DNA of 44,711 bases. Origin: Acidobacteriota bacterium (GTDB lineage: Bacteria; Acidobacteriota; Vicinamibacteria; Vicinamibacterales; UBA2999). Location: NCBI GenBank assembly GCA_016192845.1, contig JACPTI010000056.1, positions 1,563 through 46,273 on the forward strand, in the 5' to 3' direction. The first letter of the stretch is position 1; every line of letters begins with the position of its first letter. The notes under the pieces are model-generated. The model was not told the DNA's origin, ran no database searches, and worked only from the letters and a program-made list of their open reading frames with translations. The position numbers and the translations under genes were made by a program. Shown here in pieces: positions 14,211-23,013 of this stretch.

Positions 14211-15074
14211 ATGCACATTCGAACGTTGTTACCTGTCGCCCCGATGGCGATCGTCGCCGCGATCGCCATCCTCCCGCCGCCGGCGGCGGCGCAGCAGCCG
14301 GCCGCCTCCGGACGGTACACGCCGCCGCCCGGCGCCAGGGATCTCAAGGCGGTCCTCTTCAACTGGTTCTGGCACATGGGGATGCTCCGCGGGCCGCAGG
14401 AGATCGAGGCGGTGGCGACGCTGGAGCATCGCGCCACCGGCACGATGCAGGTGGACGGTCAGCCGTGCACGCTGACGGTCTACCGCGCCAGCACGAATTA
14501 CCAGGCGCCGGGACAGCGCATCCAGTACACCTGCACGCGTCCCAACGGGCAGGAGTACAAGAACATCGAAGTCGTCAGCGGCCAGTACGCCTGGGACGAG
14601 GACGTACCTGGCGCGGAGCTGGTCCCGGGCCGCGGCAAGGCCGTGCCGAGACCCGGCGCGCTGCACGAGCGGCTGATTCGCCTCTGGGCCGGCCCGCAGG
14701 GGGCGCCCAAGGCGGCAACGGCGGGCGGCGACAAGACGACCGTGTCGCACGACACCGGTAAGCCGGTGGTGACCTTCCCGATTCCCGGCGTGCCCGGCGC
14801 GATCGCCCGCGCCACGCTCGACGCGCGCTACATGGCCGAGCGCGTCGAGGTGCGGCACGGAACTGTTGTCACGGAGTTCACCTACGGCAACTACGAGGAC
14901 TGGAACAACCCGCTCAACAAGGTCGAGGCGTTCTACGCCGGCACGCTGGTCGAACGCCGCAACGGGATCGCGATGCGCGACCTGACGACGGTCGAGACCG
15001 AAACGGGCAACGTGTACGTCGTGATGCCGGTGCCCGCCAGCGTGCGGAAGGCCATGACGAGCGCCAGCCGCTAG
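14211..15074 (+). CDS. secreted hypothetical protein, 287 aa
   Basis: Signal peptide MHIRTLLPVAPMAIVAAIAI with an AAAQQ cleavage region. The mature part starts SGRYTPPPGARDLKAVLFN and includes FNWFWHMGMLRGPQE, LTVYRASTNYQAPGQRIQY and GTVVTEFTYGNYEDWNNPLN. The last recalls the small beta-barrel lipoprotein-like proteins that Acidobacteriota export. No catalytic motif seen. ATG 14211 has GAGG six to nine nt upstream; an in-frame start further upstream would lie in the palindrome. It converges with the histidine kinase gene, overlapping by four bases at the stops. Confidence 0.65.
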   Translation: MHIRTLLPVAPMAIVAAIAILPPPAAAQQPAASGRYTPPPGARDLKAVLFNWFWHMGMLRGPQEIEAVATLEHRATGTMQVDGQPCTLTVYRASTNYQAPGQRIQYTCTRPNGQEYKNIEVVSGQYAWDEDVPGAELVPGRGKAVPRPGALHERLIRLWAGPQGAPKAATAGGDKTTVSHDTGKPVVTFPIPGVPGAIARATLDARYMAERVEVRHGTVVTEFTYGNYEDWNNPLNKVEAFYAGTLVERRNGIAMRDLTTVETETGNVYVVMPVPASVRKAMTSASR

Positions 15075-17794
15075 ACGGCCGCCTGACGCTCGCCGTCGCG
15101 CGCCGCCGCCTCACCGCTGGTGACGGCGCGCGATCGCGGGAGTCGTACGGTGAACGTGGCGCCGCGGCCGGGGCCGTCGCTGTGAGCCGCCACGGCCCCC
15201 CCGTGCAATTCCACCAGCCGTCGGACGATTGAGAGGCCGAGGCCAAGGCCGCCCTGCCGCCGTTCGCTGGCAGGCTGCGCCTGCCGGAACATCTCGAACA
15301 CGTGCGGCAGAAAGGCCGCGTCGATGCCGCACCCCGTATCGGAGACCTCCAGCACCACCTCGTCCGGATCCGCCGTCACTTTCACCGTCACACGTCCGTC
15401 CGCGGGCGTGAACTTCACCGCATTGACGAGCAGATTCCAGATCACCTGCTGCAGCCGTGTCGCGTCGCCCGTGACAGCGGGGACCCGCGAATCGGCATCG
15501 ACCTGCAGCACGACGCCCTTGGCCGCCGCAGCCGGCTGAATGACCTGCACGGCGGCGTCGACGACGTCGGCCACCTGCACGGGCGCCGACTCGAGGCGCA
15601 GGCGCCCCTGCGAGATCCGCGAGAGGTCCAGCAGATCCTCGACCAGCCGCGTCAGCGTGGCGCCGTTCCGCTCGATCGCCTCTGCCGCGGCGCGCGCTGT
15701 GGCAGGATCCGCCGTCGTCCGCAGCATGCGGGCGCGCCCCATGATGACGTTGAGCGGCGTCCGCAGCTCGTGGGACAGCGTCGCGAGGAACTCGTCCTTC
15801 AGGCGGTTGGCCTCCTGCGCCTCTCGGTAGAGGCGTGCGTTCTCGACCGCGTACGCGGCGCGCCGCGCCAGCTCGGTGGCGAATTCCACGTCGGCCTGGC
15901 CGTACCGCCGTCCCGGCGTCGAGCTCACGAACGTCATCGCGCCGAACGCACGGGCGCCGGTCGTGAGCGGCACCACCATCGCCGATTCGATCTCGAGTGC
16001 GCGCAGCAGCCGCAGGTGCTCCTCGTCCTGCGCGGCGTCGACGAGCAGATCGTCGGGGACCTCCTCGTACAGCTCGGGCCGGCCGGTCTGAATCACATGA
16101 GCGACGCCGCGGGCGCGGCCGAGCCGCGGCGGGTAGCGGGCGTGGTACTGCTCCGCCAACCGGACCTTCGCCGGATCGACGTGCGCAATCGCAATCCGCC
16201 TGATGCTCCCCTGCTGATCCAGCAGGTCCACCGCGCACCAGTCCGCAAGCCGGGGCACGGCGATCTCGGCGACGCGCCTGAGGTTCGCCTCGTAGTCGAG
16301 CGACGAGAGCATGACGCTCGCTTCCGCGAGGAACGCCGCGCGCTCCGCGCTCTGCTGCGCTTCGGCGCGCAGGTGCTGCTGCTCCGCGTGCAGCTCGGCG
16401 TTGGTGACGGCCGCCGCCGCCAGCTGTCCGAGCGCAACGGCCACGCGCAGCTCCATGTCGCTCGGCCGGTGCGGGGTGCGGTAATAGAAGACGATGCTGC
16501 CGGCGGGCTCGCCCCGGACGGCCAGCGGGATCGAGACGAGCGAACGAACGCCTTCGGCGGCGTACGCGGCACGCCGGATGTGGAGCATCGGCATCGTGGT
16601 GACGTCTTCGGCAATGAGCGGCTCGTCGAACCTGAAGCGCGTGTCGCCCGCGAGGGCGGCGGAGCTGAAGTCACGGCTCAGTCCTTCGCTGGCCTCCACC
16701 CGCCACGCGTCGCCGCGGCGCCGCCAGACCGCGTAGGCGTCGGCGGCAACCACCTGGCGGGCGAGCGAGAGCACCCGGGCCGTCACCGATTCCGCCTCGA
16801 GGGTCGTGAGCAGTTCCTGGGAGCCGGTGGTCAGCACCGTGAGACGGTCGCGAACCGCGGCCTCCTGTCTCAGCGCCGCTTCGATCTCGAGCTCGGCGCG
16901 CTTCCGCGCGCTGACATCCATGCAGACCCCGCTCATGACCGCCGGCGCCCCATCGGCGCCGCGCTCGAGCCGCCCTTTCCCGTGCACCCACCGCACGGTC
17001 CCGTCGGGCGCGACGATCCGGTATTCCACGTCGTGGAGGGCATCCGCCGTCAGCGCCCCCTGAACCGAAGCGAACACCCGCTCCCGGTCCTCGGGATGGA
17101 TCTCGCGCTGGTAGCTCTCGAAGCGTCCGTTGAAGGCGCCCGGCGGCAGGCCGTGAATGCGCTCGAGGTTCTCGGACCACCGCACCTCATTCGTGCGCAG
17201 GTCCCACTCCCACGTGCCCATCTGCGCGGCGTCGAGCGCGAACAGCAGCCGCTGATGGTTGGTCCGGCTGTCCAGCTCGCTCCGCGTCCGTTCGACGGCG
17301 AACCCGATGTGATGGCCGATGGTGAGCGCCAGGTTCACTTCATCCGGGGAAAAGGCGTACGGCTCACCCCGGTACAGCATGAACGTGCCGATCACGCGGC
17401 GGCGGCTGAGCAGCGGAAAGAACGCGAGCGAGGCGATCGCGTCGCGCTCGAATACGTCCGCATACCGCGCCAGCGACGGCTCGTGCCGCACGTCCGGGAC
17501 GAGAACGGGCGCGGGCGCCTCGTCGCCGGACCTCCACGGCGTGTGCCCTTCGACCGCGGCGCGATACGCGTCCGAGAGGCCTCGCCACGCCTTGAAACGC
17601 ATGACGCCGTCGGGATCGAACAGGAGAATCGACGCGCGATCGATGCCGAGCGACCGGCGGATCCCGTCGAGCGCCGCGTCGTAGATCTCGTCGAGCGTCG
17701 TCGCGCTGCCGACGGCTTCGGCGAGCCGCAGCAGCGCTTCGAGAGTTCCGCTCGAGACGCGCGCCACCTGTGGACGATCCTCGCCGCGTGACAT
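15071..17794 (-). CDS. soluble multi-GAF/PAS sensor histidine kinase, 907 aa
   Basis: Domains in order: GAF 1 (residues about 10-165), PAS of the PAS_3 type (about 180-300; MGTWEWDLRTNEVRWSENL, IHPEDRERVF, YRIVAPDGTVRWVHGKGR), GAF 2 (about 315-475), GAF 3 (about 495-655), HisKA with phospho-acceptor His at about 675 (FLATLSHELRTPLNVIMG), and HATPase with N-box QVIWNLLVNAVKFTP, G1 VSDTGCGID, F-box and G2 GGLGLGLSIVRRLVELHGG. No transmembrane segment, so it senses cytosolic ligands, redox or light through its GAF domains. No response regulator is adjacent, so it is an orphan kinase. Start 17794 lies just behind a TACAAT box, giving a very short leader. Confidence 0.9.
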   Translation of the reverse strand: MSRGEDRPQVARVSSGTLEALLRLAEAVGSATTLDEIYDAALDGIRRSLGIDRASILLFDPDGVMRFKAWRGLSDAYRAAVEGHTPWRSGDEAPAPVLVPDVRHEPSLARYADVFERDAIASLAFFPLLSRRRVIGTFMLYRGEPYAFSPDEVNLALTIGHHIGFAVERTRSELDSRTNHQRLLFALDAAQMGTWEWDLRTNEVRWSENLERIHGLPPGAFNGRFESYQREIHPEDRERVFASVQGALTADALHDVEYRIVAPDGTVRWVHGKGRLERGADGAPAVMSGVCMDVSARKRAELEIEAALRQEAAVRDRLTVLTTGSQELLTTLEAESVTARVLSLARQVVAADAYAVWRRRGDAWRVEASEGLSRDFSSAALAGDTRFRFDEPLIAEDVTTMPMLHIRRAAYAAEGVRSLVSIPLAVRGEPAGSIVFYYRTPHRPSDMELRVAVALGQLAAAAVTNAELHAEQQHLRAEAQQSAERAAFLAEASVMLSSLDYEANLRRVAEIAVPRLADWCAVDLLDQQGSIRRIAIAHVDPAKVRLAEQYHARYPPRLGRARGVAHVIQTGRPELYEEVPDDLLVDAAQDEEHLRLLRALEIESAMVVPLTTGARAFGAMTFVSSTPGRRYGQADVEFATELARRAAYAVENARLYREAQEANRLKDEFLATLSHELRTPLNVIMGRARMLRTTADPATARAAAEAIERNGATLTRLVEDLLDLSRISQGRLRLESAPVQVADVVDAAVQVIQPAAAAKGVVLQVDADSRVPAVTGDATRLQQVIWNLLVNAVKFTPADGRVTVKVTADPDEVVLEVSDTGCGIDAAFLPHVFEMFRQAQPASERRQGGLGLGLSIVRRLVELHGGAVAAHSDGPGRGATFTVRLPRSRAVTSGEAAARDGERQAAV

Positions 17795-17805
17795 ACCGGG
17801 TGCCG

Positions 17806-17811
17806 ATTGTA
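17806..17811 (-). promoter_or_regulatory. -10-like box TACAAT close to the histidine kinase start
   Basis: TACAAT on the minus strand, with 11 nt between box and ATG. Transcription would start about 5 nt before the ATG, that is nearly leaderless. No good -35 was seen. Confidence 0.4.
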
Positions 17812-17876
17812 GTGCAGCATGCCAATCGGTATGGACCCGAATGTGCGCTACCTCAGCCGTGGCCGGCGCGCGGAAG

Positions 17877-17940
17877 AGGGTGCCTGTGGTGCCTGAGGGT
17901 GCCTGTGGTGCGTGGGTGCCAGCACTCCAGGCACCCCAGG
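17877..17940. repeat. tandem/inverted short repeats of GGTGCCTG type
   Basis: AGGGTGCCTGTGGTGC occurs at 17877-17892 and again at 17896-17911 (period 19). CAGGCACCC at about 17929-17937 is the inverse, so the arms can fold. It lies directly after the DoxX-like gene (minus strand) and before the histidine kinase. Another example of an intergenic low-complexity hairpin. Confidence 0.6.
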
Positions 17941-17942
17941 CC

Positions 17943-18182
17943 CTATACGTGTACGCGCCGCCACTGCTCGAGGCTGTACGGCCACGGTCGCGGCACCGCC
18001 ACCAGCATCAGCCCGCCCACGACGAGCAGCGTGCCGCTCACGAGCACGGCCAGCTCGGGCATCGGCACGCCCTTCGACGCGGCGTACTCTGTCATCATCG
18101 CCGTGTTGATGAAGTGGTTCAGGCCGTAGTAGGTGAAGATGCCGCCGAAGACGATCCGCCCGGGCAGAAACAGGTCGCTCAT
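17943..18182 (-). CDS. DoxX-family membrane protein lacking its middle, 79 aa
   Basis: The N-terminus (MSDLFLPGRIVFGGIFTYYG, LNHFINTAMMTEYAASKGVP) is typical of DoxX-family four-helix membrane proteins of about 130-150 aa. The C-terminal end (MLVAVPRPWPYSLEQ) is also the normal DoxX end. The two parts are joined after VSGTLLVVGGL, so about 60 residues and two helices are missing in frame. Recombination between the similar LVVGGL and LLGGAL-type coding segments could have done this. AGAGGAG lies upstream of ATG 18182. The start overlaps the previous small gene's stop by ATGA. Function is doubtful. Confidence 0.65.
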   Translation of the reverse strand: MSDLFLPGRIVFGGIFTYYGLNHFINTAMMTEYAASKGVPMPELAVLVSGTLLVVGGLMLVAVPRPWPYSLEQWRRVHV

Positions 18183-18322
18183 CGTTCAGACTCCTCTGGT
18201 TCGCTGCCCGGATCGGTCGACGGCAGGTGGCAGGCCAAATCAACGCGCACGAGCTGCCGGAGCTCGGCCGCGACCTCGGCCACCACGTTCGTGGCGAACG
18301 TTTCGTTCGGACCTCGATTCAT
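18179..18322 (-). CDS. small hypothetical protein, 47 aa, coupled to DoxX gene
   Basis: MNRGPNETFATNVVAEVAAE then LRQLVRVDLACHLPSTDPGS, ending EPEESER. An amphipathic helix with an acidic tail and no signal or membrane segment. The ATGA overlap with the DoxX-like gene and an AAGGAT ribosome binding site support translation. Divergent from the 18352 gene with a gap of about 30 nt. Possibly a small membrane-associated partner; not recognised. Confidence 0.5.
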   Translation of the reverse strand: MNRGPNETFATNVVAEVAAELRQLVRVDLACHLPSTDPGSEPEESER

Positions 18323-18351
18323 GGCAAAATCCTTGCGTCCCCCTCGACACC

Positions 18352-18753
18352 GTGACGAACTCCTCAACCGGGATCCACGCCGCGCCCGAAACGCAGTCCA
18401 GGACGGTGCTCGTTCCGCGCGCCGCCACGATGGACGGGTTCGTCGCCGCGTCCTCGGCGGCCGACGGCGTCAGCCTGCGCGACCTCGATCCGCTGACGAC
18501 GCTGCACGTGCGGACGTGCAACTCGCATTACCGTATCGTCATCTCGCGGCAGACCGCCGTCTTCGTGCAGGGCGGGCGGTTCTTTCCCGAGGCGACCGAC
18601 GCGCGGCTGGAAGGCTCCAGCCTGGGCGGCAGCTTTCTCAAGATGGGATGGATCGGCATCGGGCTGTGCATGGAAATCTGGGCGCGCGGCCAGCGCATCG
18701 TCACGTCCCCGGTGCGGTCGATCACCCGCGAACCCGACGAACGGCCGCACTAG
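18352..18753 (+). CDS. conserved hypothetical protein, about 133 aa
   Basis: The core reads LRDLDPLTTLHVRTCNSHYR, IVISRQTAVFVQGGRFFPEA, LEGSSLGGSFLKMGWIGIGL and QRIVTSPVRSITRE. It looks like a small all-beta domain that recurs in environmental bacteria. It is cytosolic, with no known catalytic residues. The GTG at 18352 is taken because residues upstream of ATG 18430 (QSRTVLVPRAATMDGF) look coding; neither start has a clear ribosome binding site. Function unknown. Confidence 0.55.
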   Translation: MTNSSTGIHAAPETQSRTVLVPRAATMDGFVAASSAADGVSLRDLDPLTTLHVRTCNSHYRIVISRQTAVFVQGGRFFPEATDARLEGSSLGGSFLKMGWIGIGLCMEIWARGQRIVTSPVRSITREPDERPH

Positions 18754-18790
18754 AGCACCCCGCCAGAGCGCCGGGCGGACGGGTCGGATC

Positions 18791-18796
18791 TATAAT
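18791..18796 (+). promoter_or_regulatory. perfect -10 box TATAAT before the SnoaL-PP2C-STAS operon
   Basis: TATAAT at 18791-18796; predicted start near 18803, 27 nt before ATG 18830, with GGAGG in the leader. No recognisable -35. Confidence 0.5.
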
Positions 18797-18829
18797 CCCG
18801 CCTCGAAGCTCACCCACTGGAGGCATCCG

Positions 18830-19252
18830 ATGACGCGCGAGGAGATCCTCGCGTTGCTCGACGAACGGCAGGCGGCGTACGAGCGCCGCGACCCGCAGGG
18901 TCTCGCCCGTCTGCATGCGGAGAACGGCGTCGTCGAGAGCCTCATGGCCGGCACCGTGCGCGGGCGCGCGGCGATCGGCGAGGTCTACAAGGCGTGGCTG
19001 GCCGCGTTTCCCGACCTTGCGGTCACGCGCGACGAGCTGGTGATCGACGGCGAGCAGGTCGTGGAAGTGGTGACCCACGCGGGCACCGACCGTGGAGGGT
19101 TCATGGGAATGCCGCCGACCGGCAAGCCGTTCCGGCTGCCGATCGTCCACGTGTACCGGATGCAGGACGGCCGGATCGCGCACGAGCGCCGCATCTACGA
19201 TTTCACCGGTCTGCTCGTCCAGATCGGCGTGCTGAAAGCCAGGCCCGCATGA
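18830..19252 (+). CDS. SnoaL-like ester cyclase / NTF2-fold protein, 140 aa
   Basis: One NTF2-like cone: TREEILALLDERQAAYERRD, LARLHAENGVVES, GRAAIGEVYKAWLAAFPDLA, VVEVVTHAGTDRGGFMGMPP, TGKPFRLPIVHVYRMQDGRI and ERRIYDFTGLLVQIGVL. The G-x-x-PTGKPF and the late YDFTGLLxQIG are hallmarks of SnoaL-like polyketide cyclase relatives, which in most bacteria have unknown small-molecule roles. GGAGG stands before ATG 18830. The stop overlaps the next gene's start (ATGA), so it is coupled to the phosphatase gene and may supply a ligand-binding input. Confidence 0.75.
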   Translation: MTREEILALLDERQAAYERRDPQGLARLHAENGVVESLMAGTVRGRAAIGEVYKAWLAAFPDLAVTRDELVIDGEQVVEVVTHAGTDRGGFMGMPPTGKPFRLPIVHVYRMQDGRIAHERRIYDFTGLLVQIGVLKARPA

Positions 19253-20862
19253 GCCAGGCAGGTCCCCGCCTCCTCGTCACGGACGCCGGCGGCCGGCGGC
19301 AGATCCCGATCGACAAGCCGGTCATCACGCTCGGCCGGCGCAGCGAAAGCGACGTGCGGGTCTCCGGCGTCGGCGTCTCCCGCCAGCATGCCGAGATCGT
19401 CGCGGAGAACGGCACCTGCCGTCTGCGCGACTGCGACTCGAAGTTCGGCACGTTCGTCAACGGCGCCCGGACGAAGGAGCACGTGCTGGCGCACGGGGAC
19501 CGCATCCGCCTCGGCGACTCGGACGACACCGAGATCGTCTTTCTCGTCAGCGACGAGGACGCCTCGCGCGAGCGGAGCGCGTTCTCGGCCGCCACGGAGC
19601 TCCGTCACATGGCGACGCTGCTCGAAGGGCTGCGGGCGCTCGGCTCGGGGCGCGTGCTCGACGACGTGCTGGCGCTGGTGCTCGACTCGGCCATTGAGGT
19701 CACCGGCGCCGAGCGCGGCTTCATCATGCTCGCCAACGAGGATCGGCAGCTCGAGTTCAAGCTTGGCCGCGCCATTGGGCGCGTCACGCTCTCGGGCCGC
19801 ACGTTCGAGACCAGCCGCAAGATCCCGGAGGACGTGTTCGCCACCGGCAAGGTCCGGATCGTCGAGGACCTGATGGACGGCGGAATGGCGGCGCTCCATA
19901 CCGGTACGGTGGCGCTCGGCATCCGGCACGTCCTCTGCGCGCCGCTGCGCCTGGTGCGGTACGTCGAGCGGGGGGAGGAGCACGGCGACGACAAGATCAT
20001 CGGCGTGCTGTACCTCGACAGCCACGAGCGCGGCGCGCTCCGCTCCCAGTCGGCGCGGACGGCGCTCGAAACGCTCAGCACCGAAGCCGCCGTCGCCATC
20101 GAGAACGCGCGCCTCTACCGGGAAGCGCTCGAGCGCGCCAAGCTCGATCAGGAGCTGAAGGTCGCGGCGGCGATTCAGCAGTCACTGCTGCCGGCGTCGA
20201 ACCGCAACGGCCGCTTCTTCTCGACCGCCGGGACGTCGGTGCCGTGCCGCGCCGTCGGCGGCGACTTCTTCGACTACGTCGACCTCCCGAGCGGCCAGTT
20301 CGGCTTCATCCTTGGCGACGTGGCCGGCAAGGGGGCGCCGGCGGCGCTGCTGGCCGCCGCGGTGCTCGGCATGTTCGGCGCGGAAGCGGCGTATCAGACG
20401 AGCCCCGCTTCGCTCGTCACGCGCGTCAACCAGCACGTCTTCCGGCGCGGCATCGAGGCGCGCTTCCTCACCGCGTTCTACGGCATGCTCGCCGCCGACG
20501 GCACGCTCACGTACTCCAACGCGGGGCACAACGCGCCGGTGCTCGTGGGCCGCGACACGATCCGGCGCCTCGAGACCGGCGGCCTGGTGCTCGGCCTCTT
20601 CGAGCACGCCGCGTTCGAGGAGGAAGCGCTCAGGCTGGCGCCGGGCGATGTCGTCGTGGCCTTCAGCGACGGCGTCAGCGAAGCGCTCAATGAGGCGGGC
20701 GAGGAATTCACCGACGAGCGGCTCCTCGCCTCCGTCAACGCCCACCGCGGCAAGGCGCCGCAGGAGCTGCTCCTGGGGCTGCTCGCCGACGTGCGGGCGT
20801 TCTGCGGCCGCGCCACCCCGAACGACGACGTGACGATGGTTATCGTCCGCTACGACGGTTGA
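19249..20862 (+). CDS. FHA-GAF-PP2C (SpoIIE-type) phosphatase, 537 aa
   Basis: Domains: FHA (residues about 10-95; ITLGRRSESDVRVSGVGVSR, RQHAEI, SKFGTFVNG), which reads phosphothreonine; GAF (about 115-305; VTGAERGFIMLANEDRQ, VLCAPLRLV, VLYLDSHERG, AAVAIENARLY); and a PP2C-type Ser phosphatase (about 325-535; CRAVGGDFFDYVDLPSGQF, ILGDVAGKGAPAALLAA, SNAGHNAPVL, FSDGVSEALNEAGEEF, NDDVTMVIV) with the metal-binding Asp residues present. It would dephosphorylate a STAS anti-anti-sigma factor, probably the product 39 nt downstream. Start 19249 overlaps the SnoaL stop. Confidence 0.9.
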   Translation: MSQAGPRLLVTDAGGRRQIPIDKPVITLGRRSESDVRVSGVGVSRQHAEIVAENGTCRLRDCDSKFGTFVNGARTKEHVLAHGDRIRLGDSDDTEIVFLVSDEDASRERSAFSAATELRHMATLLEGLRALGSGRVLDDVLALVLDSAIEVTGAERGFIMLANEDRQLEFKLGRAIGRVTLSGRTFETSRKIPEDVFATGKVRIVEDLMDGGMAALHTGTVALGIRHVLCAPLRLVRYVERGEEHGDDKIIGVLYLDSHERGALRSQSARTALETLSTEAAVAIENARLYREALERAKLDQELKVAAAIQQSLLPASNRNGRFFSTAGTSVPCRAVGGDFFDYVDLPSGQFGFILGDVAGKGAPAALLAAAVLGMFGAEAAYQTSPASLVTRVNQHVFRRGIEARFLTAFYGMLAADGTLTYSNAGHNAPVLVGRDTIRRLETGGLVLGLFEHAAFEEEALRLAPGDVVVAFSDGVSEALNEAGEEFTDERLLASVNAHRGKAPQELLLGLLADVRAFCGRATPNDDVTMVIVRYDG

Positions 20863-20901
20863 GGTAGAATCCGCCGGACCGAATTTCCCTCAGGAGGATC
20901 C

Positions 20902-21258
20902 ATGCAGCTCGAAGAACGCATCGCCGGAAACGTCGCCGTCGTCAAGGTCACGGGAGACATCACTCTCACCAAGGGCGGCGACGTCCTCCTGAAGGACAAG
21001 GTACAGAGCCTCATTCAGCAGGGGTACAGGAACCTGCTCATCGATCTGAGCGGCGTGTCGTACGTCGACAGCGCGGGTCTCGGCGAGCTGGTCCAGGCCT
21101 ACGCCACCACCAAGAACCGCGGCGGATCGCTCAAGCTGCTGAACGTCACCAAGCGGCTGCGCGATCTGCTCGTGCTCACGAAGCTGCTGACGGTCTTCGA
21201 CACCTACGACAGCGAGGCCGCGGCGCTGGCCAGCTTCGAATCGACGCCCCGCGTGTAG
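20902..21258 (+). CDS. STAS anti-sigma factor antagonist, 118 aa
   Basis: Full STAS fold: EERIAGNVAVVKVTGDITLT, NLLIDLSGVSYVDSAGLGEL with the regulatory Ser in DSAGLG (residue about 57), and LKLLNVTKRLRDLLVLTKLL. When unphosphorylated such proteins bind an anti-sigma kinase; the upstream PP2C phosphatase would activate it. No SpoIIAB/RsbW-type kinase is in the window. AGGAGG precedes ATG 20902, and a TAGAAT box at 20865-20870 could give it its own promoter. It is followed by a clear hairpin. Confidence 0.9.
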   Translation: MQLEERIAGNVAVVKVTGDITLTKGGDVLLKDKVQSLIQQGYRNLLIDLSGVSYVDSAGLGELVQAYATTKNRGGSLKLLNVTKRLRDLLVLTKLLTVFDTYDSEAAALASFESTPRV

Positions 21259-21280
21259 CGCGCACGCGTCAGCGTGCGCG
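21259..21280 (+). terminator. intrinsic-terminator-like hairpin after the STAS gene
   Basis: CGCGCACGC-GTCA-GCGTGCGCG is a perfect 9-bp stem with a 4-nt loop immediately after the STAS stop codon, followed by TATTCT. It likely ends the 18830-21258 operon. Confidence 0.65.
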
Positions 21281-21401
21281 TATTCTGATCGTCCCCCACG
21301 ACGAGCACCAGCGGGCCTGAGGACGTCGAGCTCACGGGGGCCATGCACCCGGACCTCGTGAACAGCTCTAGTCGGCGCCCGTTCGGCCCCGCAAGCGCTC
21401 C

Positions 21402-22040
21402 TCAGCCGCGGCGGAGCATTCCATCTTTCAGGAACGTGAACGCGTCACGCGTGCGCGCTGCGCGCGTCTGCAGCGACCACCACACCCGGAAACCGAACAG
21501 CACGCAGAGGGCGAGCGCCCACAGCCGCGGCTGGCGGAAGTCCGCCTTCTCGACCCACCAGAAGTGGATCACGGCGGTCACCGCTGCCACGTAGATCAAC
21601 CGATGGAGCTGCTGCCATCGTCTGCCGAGCCTGCGGATCATGCCGGCCGTCGACGTGGCAGCGAGCGGGACGAGCAGCACGAAGGTCATCATCCCCATCG
21701 TGATGAAGGGGCGCTTCACGACGTCGGCGGTCATGCTCGCGACGTCGAAGAACCAGTCGAGCACGACCCACGTCAGCATGTGGAGGCACGCGTAGAAGAA
21801 TGCCAACAGGCCCAGCATCCGCCGAAGTCGAATCAGCTCGTTGCGTGCCGTCACCCGCCGCAGCGGCGTAATCGTCAGCGTGATGACGAGCAGCGACAAT
21901 GCCGTCGTGCCCGTCGTGTGGGTGATGAACTCGATCGGATTGGCGCCGAGATCGCCGGTGAACGTCCAGTACACGAGCGCCGCGGCGGGTACGAGCGCCG
22001 AGGCAAAGATGCTCCAGCGGAAGATGCGGAACCCGGTCAA
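21402..22040 (-). CDS. msrQ: MsrQ, heme-binding membrane subunit of methionine sulfoxide reductase
   Basis: Six-helix b-type cytochrome of the ferric-reductase-like fold: [100 protein letters not shown]. Its conserved His residues (ITHTTG, CLHML, LHRLIY, IHFWW) ligate heme. It passes electrons from the membrane to MsrP. 212 aa, normal for the family. It starts with TTG at 22040, overlapping the msrP stop (TTGA), so translation is coupled. Confidence 0.92.
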   Translation of the reverse strand: MTGFRIFRWSIFASALVPAAALVYWTFTGDLGANPIEFITHTTGTTALSLLVITLTITPLRRVTARNELIRLRRMLGLLAFFYACLHMLTWVVLDWFFDVASMTADVVKRPFITMGMMTFVLLVPLAATSTAGMIRRLGRRWQQLHRLIYVAAVTAVIHFWWVEKADFRQPRLWALALCVLFGFRVWWSLQTRAARTRDAFTFLKDGMLRRG

Positions 22041-22996
22041 TAGTACCGGCGCAGGTCCATCCCCGAGTACAGGTGCGCCACCTGGTCACCGTATCCGTTG
22101 AACATCACTGTCTTCCTGCGGAAGAACTCGCCGAGCCGGCGCTCGGTCGCCTGGCTCCAGCGCGGATGATCGACCGTCGGATTCACGTTCGAGTAGAAGC
22201 CGTATTCGCGTGCGTTGGCCACCGGCCACGACGTCCGCGGCATCGTGTCGGTGAAGCGGATCCGGACGATCGACTTGATGCTCTTGAACCCGTACTTCCA
22301 CGGGACCACCAGGCGAATCGGCGCGCCGTTCTGGTTCGGCAGCACCTCGCCGTAGAGCCCCACCGCGAGGATCGCCAGCGGATGCATCGCCTCGTCCATG
22401 CGGAGCCCCTCCACGTACGGCCAGTCGAGCACCGGCACGCGGATGCCGAGCATCTGCTTGGCGTCGGCGAGCGTGGTGAACTGGATGAACCGCGCGCTCG
22501 GCAGCGGCTCGAGCCGCTTGATCACGTCTGCCAGCGGGAACCCAATCCACGGGATCACCATCGACCACGCCTCCACGCAGCGGAGCCGGTAGATCCGCTC
22601 CTCGAAGGCGTACGGCTTGATCAGGGTGTCGATGTCGTAGGTCGCCGGCGTCTTCACCAGCCCTTCGACGCGAATCGTCCACGGGCGGGTGACGAGGCGA
22701 TGGGCGTTCCGCTCGGGGTCGTCCTTGTCGGTGCCGAACTCGTAGTAGTTGTTGTAGCTGGTGATGTCCTCGTAGGAGTTGAGCTTCTCGGTCGTGCTGA
22801 ACTGACTCTTCCGGACGTTCGGCAGCTTCGTCCGCCCGTTCTGCGCGTGCACGTGTCTGCTACCGGCCGGCGACAGCGCCGCGGCCGCTCCTGCGGCCGC
22901 CACCGCCGCTGCCTGCATAAACTCCCGACGGCGCATGTACAACGCCTTCGGCGTCACCTCGGAGTACCGGATATCGGGCGCTCTCCTAATCAGCAT
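22037..22996 (-). CDS. msrP: MsrP, periplasmic molybdoenzyme methionine sulfoxide reductase
   Basis: Sulfite-oxidase-fold catalytic subunit that repairs oxidised methionines in envelope proteins. The Tat signal [19 protein letters not shown] starts at about residue 21. The N-terminal [12 protein letters not shown] matches the conserved MsrP leader and fixes ATG 22996. The molybdopterin-ligating Cys is in [20 protein letters not shown] (about residue 139). Other family blocks: [60 protein letters not shown]. 319 aa, standard length. The first gene of msrPQ, with a -10 box only six bases from the ATG. Confidence 0.95.
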   Translation of the reverse strand: MLIRRAPDIRYSEVTPKALYMRRREFMQAAAVAAAGAAAALSPAGSRHVHAQNGRTKLPNVRKSQFSTTEKLNSYEDITSYNNYYEFGTDKDDPERNAHRLVTRPWTIRVEGLVKTPATYDIDTLIKPYAFEERIYRLRCVEAWSMVIPWIGFPLADVIKRLEPLPSARFIQFTTLADAKQMLGIRVPVLDWPYVEGLRMDEAMHPLAILAVGLYGEVLPNQNGAPIRLVVPWKYGFKSIKSIVRIRFTDTMPRTSWPVANAREYGFYSNVNPTVDHPRWSQATERRLGEFFRRKTVMFNGYGDQVAHLYSGMDLRRYY

Positions 22997-23002
22997 GAGC
23001 CA

Positions 23003-23008
23003 ATTATA
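23003..23008 (-). promoter_or_regulatory. -10 box TATAAT giving a leaderless msrP transcript
   Basis: TATAAT on the minus strand with only six bases (TGGCTC) before the msrP ATG at 22996. Transcription would begin at or next to the start codon. No strong -35. Confidence 0.5.
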
Positions 23009-23013
23009 GGGCG

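Noticed and set aside
15302..17791. 829-codon open frame on the plus strand across the histidine kinase gene
   Set aside because: It is the antisense shadow of a well-defined GAF/PAS/HisKA/HATPase protein. Long antisense frames are expected at this GC content, and the translation has no domain-like composition.
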